A DNA stretch of 20,820 bases from Actinomycetales bacterium. Its GTDB lineage: Bacteria > Actinomycetota > Actinomycetes > Actinomycetales > Actinomycetaceae. The stretch covers positions 1-20,820 of the forward strand of contig JALHDK010000006.1 of NCBI GenBank assembly GCA_022838965.1. The letters are read 5' to 3'. Position 1 is the first letter of the stretch. Each line of letters begins with the position of its first letter. Shown one piece after another: positions 13,255 to 20,729 of the stretch. The notes under the pieces were generated by a model. It saw only the letters and a list, made by a program, of their open reading frames with translations. It searched no databases and was not told where the DNA came from. Made by a program: the position numbers and the translations under genes.

Positions 13255-13267
13255 GTCTCCGGTTCAA

Positions 13268-13340
13268 GGCCCCGTCGTCTAGCGGCCTAGGACACCGCCC
13301 TCTCAAGGCGGCGGCGCCGGTTCGAATCCGGTCGGGGCTA
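13268..13340 (+). tRNA. tRNA-Glu (anticodon CUC)
   Basis: A 73-nt cloverleaf: acceptor GGCCCCG/CGGGGCT (first pair G-U), D arm TCGTCTAGCGGCCTAGGACA, anticodon stem CCGCC/GGCGG around loop CTCTCAA (anticodon CTC), T arm GGTTCGAATCC, discriminator A13340. The following bases are CGA, so CCA is not encoded. It decodes GAG. Strong terminator immediately downstream. Confidence 0.97.
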
Positions 13341-13347
13341 CGAGAAG

Positions 13348-13376
13348 CAGGCCCCCCGCACCACGCGGGGGGCCTG
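13348..13376. terminator. Strong hairpin terminator after tRNA-Glu
   Basis: Perfect 12-bp stem CAGGCCCCCCGC / GCGGGGGGCCTG with a 5-nt loop ACCAC, followed by TTGCGT on the plus strand. It lies between convergent tRNA-Glu and the IclR gene (stop at 13427-13429) and can serve both, although the T tract is short. Confidence 0.8.
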
Positions 13377-13426
13377 TTGCGTGTGGCGCTGCCGGCGTCA
13401 GGAGGCCGCCGGCCGGGATGCGGCGA

Positions 13427-14206
13427 TCACGACGCGGTGCCCGGAGCGGCGGCCGGCTGGTCGGCGGCGCCCTCCTTGGCGGCCTGCGCCTCCTCGGAAC
13501 GACGCAGGATCTCCGTGAGCCGGTTGGCGGCGGAGACAACGGCGGCAGCGTGCAGGCGGCCGGGCTGCCGGCCCATGCGCTCGATGGGGCCGGAGACGGA
13601 CACGGCCGCGATCACGCGGCCAGACGGGCCCCGGACGGGGGCCGAGACGGAGGCGACGCCCGGTTCACGCTCGGCCACGGACTGCGCCCACCCCCGCCGC
13701 CGGACGGCGGAGAGGACGGTGGCGGTGAACGAGGCGCCGTGGAGCCCGCGGTGGAGCCGGTCCGGCTCCTCCCATGCCAGCAGCACCTGCGCGGCCGATC
13801 CTGCCAGCATCGAGAGGGTCGCACCGACCGGGATGGAGTCCCGCAGTCCGATGTGGCGCTCGGCGGCCGCCACACAGATGCGCTGGTCGCCCTGGCGCCG
13901 GTAGAGCTGGGCCGATTCCCCGGTGTGATCCCGCAGGATGTTCAGCACCGGCGTGGCTGCCGCGAGGAGCCGGTCCTCGCCCGCGGCGGCCGCGAGCTCG
14001 CCGAGACGCGGTCCGAGGATGAACCGGCCCTGCATGTCCCGCGCCACGAAGCGGTGATGCTCGAGCGCGACCGCCAGCCGGTGGGCCGTGGGCCGGGCGA
14101 GATGGGTCGCGTGCACCAGCTGCGCGAGGGTGGCGGGTCCCGCCTCGAGAGCGCTCAGGACGGTCGCCGCTTTGTCCAGGACGCCGACTCCACTAGTGTT
14201 GTCCAT
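13427..14206 (-). CDS. ndgR: IclR-family regulator (NdgR/LtbR/AreB type) of leucine biosynthesis
   Basis: 259-residue DNA-binding regulator. Seen: an N-terminal winged helix-turn-helix (about 8-65: [26 protein letters not shown], then [15 protein letters not shown]) and an IclR effector-binding domain (about 80-240: [68 protein letters not shown]), with an Ala-rich disordered tail. Orthologues divergent from leuC are NdgR in Streptomyces, LtbR in Corynebacterium and AreB in mycobacteria, which control leuCD and other amino-acid genes. The ATG at 14206 is preferred over the ATG of the longer frame (14284) because CAATAT lies 6 nt upstream and the longer frame overlaps leuC. A palindromic operator lies in its own promoter, so autoregulation as well as leuC control is likely. 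Effector unknown here. Confidence 0.92.
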   Translation of the reverse strand: MDNTSGVGVLDKAATVLSALEAGPATLAQLVHATHLARPTAHRLAVALEHHRFVARDMQGRFILGPRLGELAAAAGEDRLLAAATPVLNILRDHTGESAQLYRRQGDQRICVAAAERHIGLRDSIPVGATLSMLAGSAAQVLLAWEEPDRLHRGLHGASFTATVLSAVRRRGWAQSVAEREPGVASVSAPVRGPSGRVIAAVSVSGPIERMGRQPGRLHAAAVVSAANRLTEILRRSEEAQAAKEGAADQPAAAPGTAS

Positions 14207-14212
14207 GGCTCG

Positions 14213-14241
14213 ATATTGACATCTCACACATTGAGATGCAA
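14213..14241 (-). promoter_or_regulatory. Promoter of the IclR gene (leaderless)
   Basis: On the minus strand TTGCAT (14241-14236), a 17-nt spacer (14235-14219) and CAATAT (14218-14213) are followed by 6 nt and the ATG at 14206. The hexamers match consensus only partly, but spacing and leaderless geometry fit. The 7-5-7 palindrome almost fills the spacer and overlaps the -35. Confidence 0.45.
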
Positions 14242-14250
14242 CCACATGAT
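14216..14250 (+). promoter_or_regulatory. Putative leuC promoter elements
   Basis: A perfect TTGACA lies at 14216-14221, but 17 nt downstream there is only CAACCA. The best -10-like hexamer is CATGAT (14245-14250, 4/6 to TATAAT), which is 23 nt from TTGACA and would start transcription near 14257, 15 nt before the leuC ATG. Which pair is used cannot be told by reading; either way the palindrome at 14220-14238 overlaps RNA polymerase contacts. Confidence 0.35.
14220..14238. promoter_or_regulatory. Palindromic operator for the IclR regulator
   Basis: CATCTCA (14220-14226), 5-nt centre CACAT, TGAGATG (14232-14238): a perfect 7-bp inverted repeat between the divergent ndgR and leuC starts. The arm TCTCAC agrees with the inner part of the published corynebacterial LtbR motif, CA(T/C)ATAGTGAGA(C), as I recall it. 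It lies inside the inferred ndgR promoter spacer and just behind TTGACA on the leuC side. Confidence 0.6.
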
Positions 14251-14273
14251 GAGACCAGCAGGAGAAGTGAGAT
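14232..14273 (+). repeat. Three TGAGA(T/C) half-sites at 18-bp spacing
   Basis: TGAGAT at 14232-14237, TGAGAC at 14250-14255 and TGAGAT at 14268-14273 are each exactly 18 bp apart. The first is the right arm of the palindrome; the last overlaps the leuC start codon. They may be extra contact sites for an oligomerising IclR regulator. Confidence 0.4.
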
Positions 14274-15678
14274 GAGCAGCACACTCGCCGAGAAGGTGTG
14301 GCGCCAGCATGTGGTGCGGCAGGGCACCGGCGGTGAGCCCGATCTTCTCTACATCGACCTGCACCTCATCCACGAGGTGACCAGTCCGCAGGCCTTCGAG
14401 GGTCTCCGCCTGGCCGGGCGCAGGGTGCGCCGCCCCGACCTGACCATTGCCACAGAGGACCACAACACCCCCACCCTGGACATCGACCTGCCCATCGCGG
14501 AGCCCACGAGCCGCAAGCAGATCGAGACACTCCGCGCGAACTGTGCCGAGTTCGGGATCCGGCTGCACTCCCTCGGCGACGCCGACCAGGGCATCGTGCA
14601 CGCCGTCGGACCGCAGCTGGGCCTCACCCAGCCGGGCATGACCGTGGTGTGTGGCGATTCCCACACCTCGACGCACGGCGCCTTCGGGGCCCTCGCGTTC
14701 GGGATCGGCACCTCCGAGGTGGAGCATGTGCTGGCCACCCAGACGCTGCCTCTGACCCCGTTCCGCACGATGGCGATCACGGTCAACGGGGAGCTGCCCC
14801 TCGGCTCCACGGCCAAGGACATCATTCTCGCGGTCATCGCGCGGATCGGGACCGGGGGTGGCCAGGGCCATGTGATCGAGTACCGCGGCGAGGCCATCGA
14901 GAAGCTCTCGATGGAGGGCCGGATGACCATCTGCAACATGTCGATCGAGGCGGGCGCCCGCGCCGGCATGATCGCCCCGGACGAGACCACGTTCGCCTAC
15001 CTCAGGGGCAGGCCGCACGCCCCCGAGGGCGCCGACTGGGACGCCGCCGTCGAGTACTGGCGCACGCTGCGCACCGACGAGGACGCGGTCTTCGACGCCG
15101 AGGTGGTCCTCGAGGCCGCCGAGATCGAGCCGTTCGTCACCTGGGGGACCAACCCCGGCCAGGGCCTTCCGCTCTCGGCCTCGGTGCCGGACCCGGTGGA
15201 CATCGCGGACGAGACCGAACGGCTCGCCGCGGAGCGGGCCCTCGAGTACATGGGCCTCACACCGGGGACGCCGCTGCGCGAGATCCGGGTGGACACGGTC
15301 TTCATCGGCTCCTGCACGAACGGACGGATCGAGGACCTGCGGGCGGCCGCGGAGGTGATCCGGGGGCGGAGGAAGCACGACGACGTCCGGATGATCGTGG
15401 TTCCCGCCTCCGCCCGGATCCGGCTCCAGGCCGAGGCCGAGGGTCTCGACAAGGTCTTCCTGGACTTCGGGGCGGAGTGGCGCAACGCCGGGTGCTCCAT
15501 GTGCCTGGGCATGAACCCCGACCAGCTCGCTCCGGGGGAGCGTGCCGCCTCGACATCGAACCGCAACTTCGAGGGCCGGCAGGGCAAGGGCGGCCGCACC
15601 CACCTCGTCTCGCCCACCACGGCTGCGGCCACCGCGATCCGCGGCACCCTGTCCTCGCCCGCCGACCTGACCGCCTGA
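14272..15678 (+). CDS. leuC: 3-isopropylmalate dehydratase large subunit
   Basis: 468-residue aconitase-family subunit which, with LeuD, isomerises 2-isopropylmalate to 3-isopropylmalate in leucine synthesis. Seen: [81 protein letters not shown]; and three [4Fe-4S] ligands, C348 in FIGSCTNGR and C408/C411 in GCSMCLGMN, followed by [22 protein letters not shown]. Length matches LeuC of the bacterial 460-470-residue class. The ATG at 14272 has GGAG 7 nt upstream; the ATG at 14236 in the same frame lies in the operator and is not used. It is divergent from the IclR gene, whose product probably regulates it, and is followed by leuD after 10 nt, with the leuD ribosome-binding site overlapping the leuC stop codon. 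Confidence 0.97.
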   Translation: MSSTLAEKVWRQHVVRQGTGGEPDLLYIDLHLIHEVTSPQAFEGLRLAGRRVRRPDLTIATEDHNTPTLDIDLPIAEPTSRKQIETLRANCAEFGIRLHSLGDADQGIVHAVGPQLGLTQPGMTVVCGDSHTSTHGAFGALAFGIGTSEVEHVLATQTLPLTPFRTMAITVNGELPLGSTAKDIILAVIARIGTGGGQGHVIEYRGEAIEKLSMEGRMTICNMSIEAGARAGMIAPDETTFAYLRGRPHAPEGADWDAAVEYWRTLRTDEDAVFDAEVVLEAAEIEPFVTWGTNPGQGLPLSASVPDPVDIADETERLAAERALEYMGLTPGTPLREIRVDTVFIGSCTNGRIEDLRAAAEVIRGRRKHDDVRMIVVPASARIRLQAEAEGLDKVFLDFGAEWRNAGCSMCLGMNPDQLAPGERAASTSNRNFEGRQGKGGRTHLVSPTTAAATAIRGTLSSPADLTA

Positions 15679-15688
15679 GGAGCCCACG

Positions 15689-16342
15689 ATGGAGAAGTTC
15701 ACCTCCCACACCGGGATCGGCGTGCCGCTCCGCCGCTCCAACGTCGACACCGACCAGATCATCCCCGCCGTCTACCTCAAGAGGATCACCCGCACCGGCT
15801 TCGAGGACGCGCTGTTCTCGGCGTGGCGGAACGATCCGGCCTTCGTGCTCAACAACCCGGCCTACGCCCAGGGTTCCGTGCTCGTGGCCGGCCCGGACTT
15901 CGGCACAGGTTCGTCCCGGGAACATGCCGTGTGGGCGCTCAAGGACTACGGATTCCGAGCGGTGCTCAGCCCCAAGTTCGCCGACATCTTCCGCGGCAAC
16001 GCGGGGAAGCAGGGACTCCTCACGGGTGTGATCACGCTGCAGGACGCCGAGGCGCTGTGGAAGGCGCTCGAGGCCGAGCCCGGGATCGCGGTGACCGTCG
16101 ATCTGGTCGGTCGTACCGTGACGTGCGGGCACATCCACACGACCTTCGAGATCGACGACTACACCCGCTGGCGTCTGCTGGAGGGCCTGGACGACATCGC
16201 CCTCAGCCTGCAGCACGAGGCGCTCATCAGTGCGTTCGAGGCGCGGCGCGAGCCCTGGCGTCCCACGACGCTGCCGGCCCGGCACCTGCCGAAGCAACCG
16301 GTGATCCCGGCCCGGCCAAGGACACAGCACACCGCCCGGTAA
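15689..16342 (+). CDS. leuD: 3-isopropylmalate dehydratase small subunit
   Basis: 217-residue swivelling-domain partner of LeuC. Seen: [87 protein letters not shown], and [31 protein letters not shown] and [11 protein letters not shown] are the LeuD signatures. It follows leuC by 10 nt with a TGAGGAG ribosome-binding site over the leuC stop, so the two are co-translated. The conserved core ends near residue 188; the last 25 or so residues are rich in Pro, Arg and His ([20 protein letters not shown]), a lineage-specific tail of unknown role. leuB is not in the window. A short GC hairpin follows the stop codon, then a separate murA promoter. Confidence 0.97.
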   Translation: MEKFTSHTGIGVPLRRSNVDTDQIIPAVYLKRITRTGFEDALFSAWRNDPAFVLNNPAYAQGSVLVAGPDFGTGSSREHAVWALKDYGFRAVLSPKFADIFRGNAGKQGLLTGVITLQDAEALWKALEAEPGIAVTVDLVGRTVTCGHIHTTFEIDDYTRWRLLEGLDDIALSLQHEALISAFEARREPWRPTTLPARHLPKQPVIPARPRTQHTAR

Positions 16343-16348
16343 CCTGCC

Positions 16349-16363
16349 CCGCGCCGGGCGCGG
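16349..16363. terminator. Weak GC hairpin after leuD
   Basis: CCGCGC / GCGCGG with a 3-nt loop CGG, 6 nt after the leuD stop. There is no T tract, so full termination is doubtful; it may only attenuate read-through into murA. Confidence 0.3.
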
Positions 16364-16367
16364 TGCG

Positions 16368-16373
16368 TATCCT
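16368..16373 (+). promoter_or_regulatory. Putative -10 of the murA-plsC-gpsA operon
   Basis: TATCCT (TAnnnT) gives an expected start near 16380 and a leader of about 45 nt ending in a GAGG ribosome-binding site. No clear -35. Confidence 0.4.
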
Positions 16374-16424
16374 TGGTGTCCTGACACGCCCGCAGACGGC
16401 GAGCGGCCGACCATCGAGGTGCAC

Positions 16425-17741
16425 ATGTCTGACCTGTTGCGTGTGCGCGGTGGCAACCCCCTCCGGGGTGAGATCACCGTGCGCGGTGCCAAGAACTTCG
16501 TCGCGAAGGCCATGGTGGCGGCACTGCTGGGCGAGACGTCCTCCGTGCTGCGCAACGTCCCGCTCATCCGGGATGTCGACGTCGTGGCCGGCCTCCTCCG
16601 CCTGCACGGCGTGACGGTCGAGTACGACGACGCCGCGGGCGTCCTCCAGTTCGACTCGTCCAACGTCGAGACGGCCCACGTCCGCGACATCGACGCGCAC
16701 GCCGGCTCCTCGCGGATCCCGATCCTCTTCTGCGGCCCCCTGCTCCACCGGCTGGGGGAGGCGTTCATCCCGGACCTGGGAGGGTGCCACATCGGCGACC
16801 GGCCGATCGACTACCACCTGCGCATCCTTCGCGACTTCGGTGCGATCGTGGACAAGCAGGCCAGCGGCATCCACATCACCGCCCCGCGCGGGCTGCGGGG
16901 CACCAAGATCGAACTCCCCTATCCGTCGGTCGGTGCGACCGAGCAGACGCTGCTCACCGCGGTCCGCGCCGAGGGCAAGACCCAGCTCAAGAACGCCGCG
17001 ATCGAACCGGAGATCATGGACCTGATCGCCGTGCTCCAGAAGATGGGGGCGATCATCTCGGTCGACACCGATCGTGTCATCCGCATCGAGGGCGTGGATC
17101 GGCTCGACGGGTTCGTACACACCGCACTCCCGGACCGCATCGAGGCGGGCTCCTGGGCCTCGGCCGCGCTGGCCACCGGGGGTGACATCTACGTGCGGGG
17201 TGCCCACCAGCCCGACATGATGACCTACCTCAACACCTTCCGGAAGGTCGGCGGCGAGTTCGAGATCGACGACGAGGGGATCCGCTTCGTGCACCCGGGC
17301 GGGGAACTGCACTCCATCGTGATGGAGACGGATGTGCACCCCGGATTCATGACCGACTGGCAGCAGCCCCTGGTCGTGGCGCTCACCCAGGCGAAGGGCC
17401 TGTCGATCGTCCACGAGACCGTCTACGAGAACCGGTTCGGCTTCACGGAGGCGCTCAACGGCATGGGCGCCCAGATCCAGCTCTACCGCGAGTGTCTCGG
17501 GGGGCTGGAGTGCCGCTTCGGGCAGCGCAACTTCTACCACTCGGCGGCGATCTCCGGTCCGACGAGGCTCACGGCGGCGGACATCGTCGTCCCTGACCTG
17601 CGCGGCGGGTTCTCGCACCTCATCGCCGCGCTCGCCGCGGACGGCACGTCGCACGTGTCCGGCATCGAGATGATCAACCGGGGCTACGAGCACTTCATGC
17701 GCAAGCTCGCCGCCCTCGGGGCTGACGTGGAGATGATGTGA
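16425..17741 (+). CDS. murA: UDP-N-acetylglucosamine 1-carboxyvinyltransferase
   Basis: 438-residue cytosolic enzyme for the first committed step of peptidoglycan synthesis: enolpyruvyl transfer from phosphoenolpyruvate to UDP-GlcNAc. Seen: RGGNPLRGEITVRGAKNFVAKAMVAALL with the substrate-binding K23-N24; SSRIPILFCGPLLHR; LGGCHIGDRPIDYHL with catalytic C121; LPYPSVGATEQTLL; and VVPDLRGGFSHLIAALAADGTS near the C-terminus. C121 is at the position alkylated by fosfomycin (Cys115 in E. coli); mycobacteria have Asp there and are intrinsically resistant. ATG 16425 is chosen because GAGG is 5 nt upstream; the in-frame GTG 16419 overlaps that site. The TGA stop at 17739-17741 overlaps the plsC ATG, so translation is coupled. 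With ddlA downstream it makes this an envelope-synthesis block. Confidence 0.97.
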   Translation: MSDLLRVRGGNPLRGEITVRGAKNFVAKAMVAALLGETSSVLRNVPLIRDVDVVAGLLRLHGVTVEYDDAAGVLQFDSSNVETAHVRDIDAHAGSSRIPILFCGPLLHRLGEAFIPDLGGCHIGDRPIDYHLRILRDFGAIVDKQASGIHITAPRGLRGTKIELPYPSVGATEQTLLTAVRAEGKTQLKNAAIEPEIMDLIAVLQKMGAIISVDTDRVIRIEGVDRLDGFVHTALPDRIEAGSWASAALATGGDIYVRGAHQPDMMTYLNTFRKVGGEFEIDDEGIRFVHPGGELHSIVMETDVHPGFMTDWQQPLVVALTQAKGLSIVHETVYENRFGFTEALNGMGAQIQLYRECLGGLECRFGQRNFYHSAAISGPTRLTAADIVVPDLRGGFSHLIAALAADGTSHVSGIEMINRGYEHFMRKLAALGADVEMM

Positions 17742-18580
17742 TGCACCCCGCACCAGGGCGGTCCTATCCCCGGACCTATCGCGTCATCGCCTCCCTCCTC
17801 CGACCCCCGCTCACCCTCGCGACGCGCCGGCACTGGTCGGGGGCCGAGAACCTGCCGCCCACCGGCGGGTTCATCGCGGTCGCGAACCACGTGACGAACT
17901 TCGACCCGCTGACCTTCGCCCATTTCCTGGTTGACCACGACGTGCCGGTGAAGTTCCTCGCGAAGCGCGAACTGTTCGCCATCCCCTTCTTCGGGCGGAT
18001 CCTCGGCATGGTCGGCCACATCCCCGTGGACCGCGGCACAGCGCGCGCGGCCGACTCGTTGAAGGCGGCCGAGGACGCCCTCCGGCGGGGCGAGTGCGTG
18101 GCCATCTTCCCGGAAGGCACACTCACCCACGATCCCGACGGGTGGCCGATGCGCGGCAAGACGGGCGTGGCGCGCCTCGCCCTCGCCACCCGCGTCCCGG
18201 TCATTCCGATCGCCCAATGGGGTGCGCACCGCGTTGTCCCGCGCTTCGCCTCCCTGCCCAGGACGCTGCTGCCACAGCGCGTGGACGTGATGGCCGGCCC
18301 GCCGGTGGACCTCAGCGATCTGTACGACCAGCCAGCCGACGCCGGCACGCTCCGGGTCGCGACCGACCGGATCATGACGCGGCTCACCGAGCAGCTCGCG
18401 GAGATCCGGGGGGAGGTGCCGCCCACCCGATTCTGGGATCGCTCCGTCGACGGTGACACGAAGGCCGCGTACCTCGCCGGGAAGGCCGCGGCGCGGCGCG
18501 AGTGGGCGCGCCGCAGGCTGGCCCCGGCACGGGCCGCCGTCGAACGCCGCCGGCGGCGCGGCGAGGGGGCCGGGTCGTGA
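17741..18580 (+). CDS. plsC: 1-acyl-sn-glycerol-3-phosphate acyltransferase
   Basis: 279-residue membrane-associated acyltransferase making phosphatidic acid from lysophosphatidic acid. Seen: a hydrophobic N-terminal part, GGFIAVANHVTNFDPLTF with the catalytic H-x4-D motif, VKFLAKRELFAIPFFGRILGMVGHIPVDRG (acceptor-binding motif II), FPEGTLT (motif III) and VPVIPIAQWGAHRV (motif IV). The C-terminus (about 245-279) is very Arg/Ala-rich (ARREWARRRLAPARAAVERR), probably binding acidic membrane lipid. The start overlaps the murA stop: TGATG carries ATG 17741, and GTG 17738 directly before it is an alternative. Its stop overlaps the gpsA GTG. With gpsA, which supplies the glycerol-3-phosphate backbone, the two form a phospholipid-synthesis pair inside the murA operon. 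Confidence 0.93.
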   Translation: MHPAPGRSYPRTYRVIASLLRPPLTLATRRHWSGAENLPPTGGFIAVANHVTNFDPLTFAHFLVDHDVPVKFLAKRELFAIPFFGRILGMVGHIPVDRGTARAADSLKAAEDALRRGECVAIFPEGTLTHDPDGWPMRGKTGVARLALATRVPVIPIAQWGAHRVVPRFASLPRTLLPQRVDVMAGPPVDLSDLYDQPADAGTLRVATDRIMTRLTEQLAEIRGEVPPTRFWDRSVDGDTKAAYLAGKAAARREWARRRLAPARAAVERRRRRGEGAGS

Positions 18581-19572
18581 TCACGGTCCTCGGGACCGGC
18601 GCATGGGGGACGACCTTCGGCAAGGTGCTCGCCGACGCGGGCAACCCCATCCTGCTCTGGGGCCGCAGCGAGACCGTGGTCGCAGAGATCCAGCGGCAGC
18701 GGACGAACGAGCGCTACCTGCCGGGGCATGTGCTGCCCGAGACCGTCTCCGCCACGGCGAACCTGGCCGACGCCGTCGCCCGGGCCGACACCCTCGTGGT
18801 GGCGCTGCCCTCGCAGGTCGCGCGCGGCGTGCTCGAGCCCGTCGCCCACCATCTGAAGCCGTCCGCGACCGTGGTCTCCCTCATGAAGGGCATCGAGCTC
18901 GGCACGGATCTGCGGATGTCCCAGGTGCTCACCGAGGCCCTCGGCGTGGACCAGGACCGGATCGTCGTGGTGTCGGGGCCCAACCTGTCGCGGGAGATCG
19001 CGGCCGGTCAGCCGGCGGCGTGCGTGTGCGCCTGCGAGGACATCGAGCGGGCGCGTGCCGTCGCGCGTGCCTGTGCCACCAGCTACTTCCGTCCCTACGT
19101 CAACGACGACGTGGTGGGCGTGGAACTCGGGGCGGCCGTCAAGAACGTGATCGCGCTGGCGGTGGGAATGGCGGCCGGGTGCGGCTTCGGGGACAACACC
19201 AAGGCCACGATCATCACCCGCGGCCTGGCCGAGATCACCCGCCTCGCGGTGGCGCAGGGCGGCGATCCGGCGACCATGGCAGGGCTCGCGGGGATGGGTG
19301 ACCTCGTGGCCACCTGTGCCTCCGTGCTGTCGCGCAACTACACCCTCGGACGGTTCGTCGGACAGGGGATGAGCCTGGAGGAGGCGATCAGTGCCACCGG
19401 CGGGACCGCGGAGGGCGTGAAGTCGAGCAGGTCCGTGGCCCATCTCGCGGCGTCCCGGGGAGTCGACATGCCCATCACGAACGCGGTGGTGGCGGTCCTC
19501 TACGGGGGCCTGGGGGTCCTGGAGATGACCGGGGCGCTGCTCTCCCGGCCACACAAGGACGAGCGGGCCTAA
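18577..19572 (+). CDS. gpsA: Glycerol-3-phosphate dehydrogenase [NAD(P)+]
   Basis: 331-residue cytosolic enzyme reducing dihydroxyacetone phosphate to sn-glycerol-3-phosphate for phospholipid synthesis. Seen: N-terminal Rossmann motif VLGTGAWGTTFGKVLADAG; NERYLPGHVLPE; ALPSQVARGVL; SLMKGIELGT; VVVSGPNLSREIAAGQPAA; and AAVKNVIALAVGMAAGCGFGDNTKA, with the catalytic lysine K189 and the substrate-binding GDNTKA, followed by GLAGMGDLVATCASVLSRNYTLG. Start is GTG 18577, overlapping the plsC stop by 4 nt (GTGA), with GAGGGGG upstream; the longer frame from 18502 runs inside plsC. Length is normal for GpsA (about 330). Cotranscribed with murA and plsC; ddlA follows after 32 nt from its own promoter. 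Confidence 0.97.
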   Translation: MITVLGTGAWGTTFGKVLADAGNPILLWGRSETVVAEIQRQRTNERYLPGHVLPETVSATANLADAVARADTLVVALPSQVARGVLEPVAHHLKPSATVVSLMKGIELGTDLRMSQVLTEALGVDQDRIVVVSGPNLSREIAAGQPAACVCACEDIERARAVARACATSYFRPYVNDDVVGVELGAAVKNVIALAVGMAAGCGFGDNTKATIITRGLAEITRLAVAQGGDPATMAGLAGMGDLVATCASVLSRNYTLGRFVGQGMSLEEAISATGGTAEGVKSSRSVAHLAASRGVDMPITNAVVAVLYGGLGVLEMTGALLSRPHKDERA

Positions 19573-19591
19573 CGGCGCGGGTACGCGGTAG

Positions 19592-19597
19592 TAGTCT
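19592..19597 (+). promoter_or_regulatory. -10 element of ddlA (leaderless start)
   Basis: TAGTCT (TAnnnT) ends 7 nt before the ATG at 19605 and no Shine-Dalgarno is present, so ddlA can be made from its own leaderless transcript besides read-through from gpsA. Confidence 0.45.
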
Positions 19598-19604
19598 CGT
19601 CACG

Positions 19605-20729
19605 ATGAACGCCAACCAGACCGTTGATCCCGCCCGCCGGCCACGTGTCGCCCTCATCTTCGGAGGACGGAGCGGCGAGCACTCGGTCTCCTGCGCCACC
19701 GCCGCCGGCGTGCTGCGGGAGATCGATCGCAGCCGGTACGAGGTGCTCCCCATCGGCATCACGCGGCACGGCACCTGGGTCACGGTGCCGGATGATCCCG
19801 CCCGGTTCGAAGGTGGCCTTGCCGAGGTGAGCGATGACGGGGGCCGGGTGCTCATCCCGCTCGACGGCGAGGCGAACCTCCTCGAGTCGCGGCCCGGCGA
19901 GGCCCCCCGCGCCCTGGGAACGGTCGACGTCGCGTTCCCGCTGCTGCACGGGCCCTTCGGCGAGGACGGCACCATCCAGGGCATCTTCGAGATGGCAGGC
20001 GTGCGGTACGTCGGGTCGGGTGTCCTCGCCTCCGCCGTCGGCATGGATAAGCACTACATGAAGGTCGCGCTCGCGGCGGCCGGACTGCCGGTGGGTCCAT
20101 ATGTCGTCGCCACCCCGCAGGTCTGGCGGCGCGACCGGGAACGCGTGCTGGCGGAGGTCGCGGAGCTGCGCTTCCCGGTCTTCGTGAAGCCCGCGCGTGC
20201 CGGCAGTTCCCTCGGCATCAGCAGGGTGGGACGGCTGGAGGACGTGGCAGCCGCCGTGGAGGCCGCGCAGGAGCACGATCCGAAGGTGATCATCGAGCAG
20301 GGCATGCCGGGTCGGGAGATCGAGTGTGCCGTGCTCGAGGGGCGCCACGGTGCCGCGCCCCGCACCGCACCTCCCGGAGAGGTGGTGATGCACGCCGGGG
20401 CGGCGGACTTCTACGACTTCGAGACCAAGTACTTCGACACCACGGGCTTCCACATGGAGTGCCCGGCCGACATCCCCGCCGCGGCGGCCGCGGAGATCCG
20501 GGCCCTCGCGGCCCGGGCCTTCGAGGCGCTCGGCTGCGAGGGGCTCGCCCGGGTCGACTTCTTCCTCTCCCCCGAGGGGAGTCCCGTGGTCAACGAGGTC
20601 AACACGATGCCGGGCTTCACCCCGTTCTCCATGTTCCCGGTGATGTGGGAGCAGGCGGGCCTCAGCTACCGGGAGCTCGTGGGCGAACTCATCGATCTGG
20701 CGCTGGAGAGGCCGCTCGGCCTGCGCTGA
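19605..20729 (+). CDS. ddlA: D-alanine--D-alanine ligase
   Basis: 374-residue ATP-grasp enzyme that joins two D-alanines for peptidoglycan precursors. Seen: VALIFGGRSGEHSVSCATAAGVL with the N-terminal substrate-binding E25; VDVAFPLLHGPFGEDGTIQGIFEMAGVRYVGS; MDKHYMK; FPVFVKPARAGSSLGISRV (ATP-binding lysine and loop); IIEQGMPGREIECAVLEG; FYDFETKYFDT (omega loop with FETKYFD, not the KY(Y/F) of VanA-type ligases); and FFLSPEGSPVVNEVNTMPGFTPFSMFP with metal-binding N-E-V-N. YDFETKYFD fits a D-Ala-D-Ala ligase rather than a D-Ala-D-Lac ligase, though that rests on family knowledge. Length matches actinobacterial DdlA. TGA 20727-20729 lies inside the first unit of an 18-bp tandem repeat. ATG 19605 is set by family length and the -10 seven nt upstream. 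Confidence 0.96.
   Translation: MNANQTVDPARRPRVALIFGGRSGEHSVSCATAAGVLREIDRSRYEVLPIGITRHGTWVTVPDDPARFEGGLAEVSDDGGRVLIPLDGEANLLESRPGEAPRALGTVDVAFPLLHGPFGEDGTIQGIFEMAGVRYVGSGVLASAVGMDKHYMKVALAAAGLPVGPYVVATPQVWRRDRERVLAEVAELRFPVFVKPARAGSSLGISRVGRLEDVAAAVEAAQEHDPKVIIEQGMPGREIECAVLEGRHGAAPRTAPPGEVVMHAGAADFYDFETKYFDTTGFHMECPADIPAAAAAEIRALAARAFEALGCEGLARVDFFLSPEGSPVVNEVNTMPGFTPFSMFPVMWEQAGLSYRELVGELIDLALERPLGLR

Noticed and set aside
13303..13539. Minus-strand ORF ending GLLLVAPTGFEPAPPP
   Set aside because: Its tail is the antisense translation of tRNA-Glu, a well-known false-protein signature, and it crosses the terminator.
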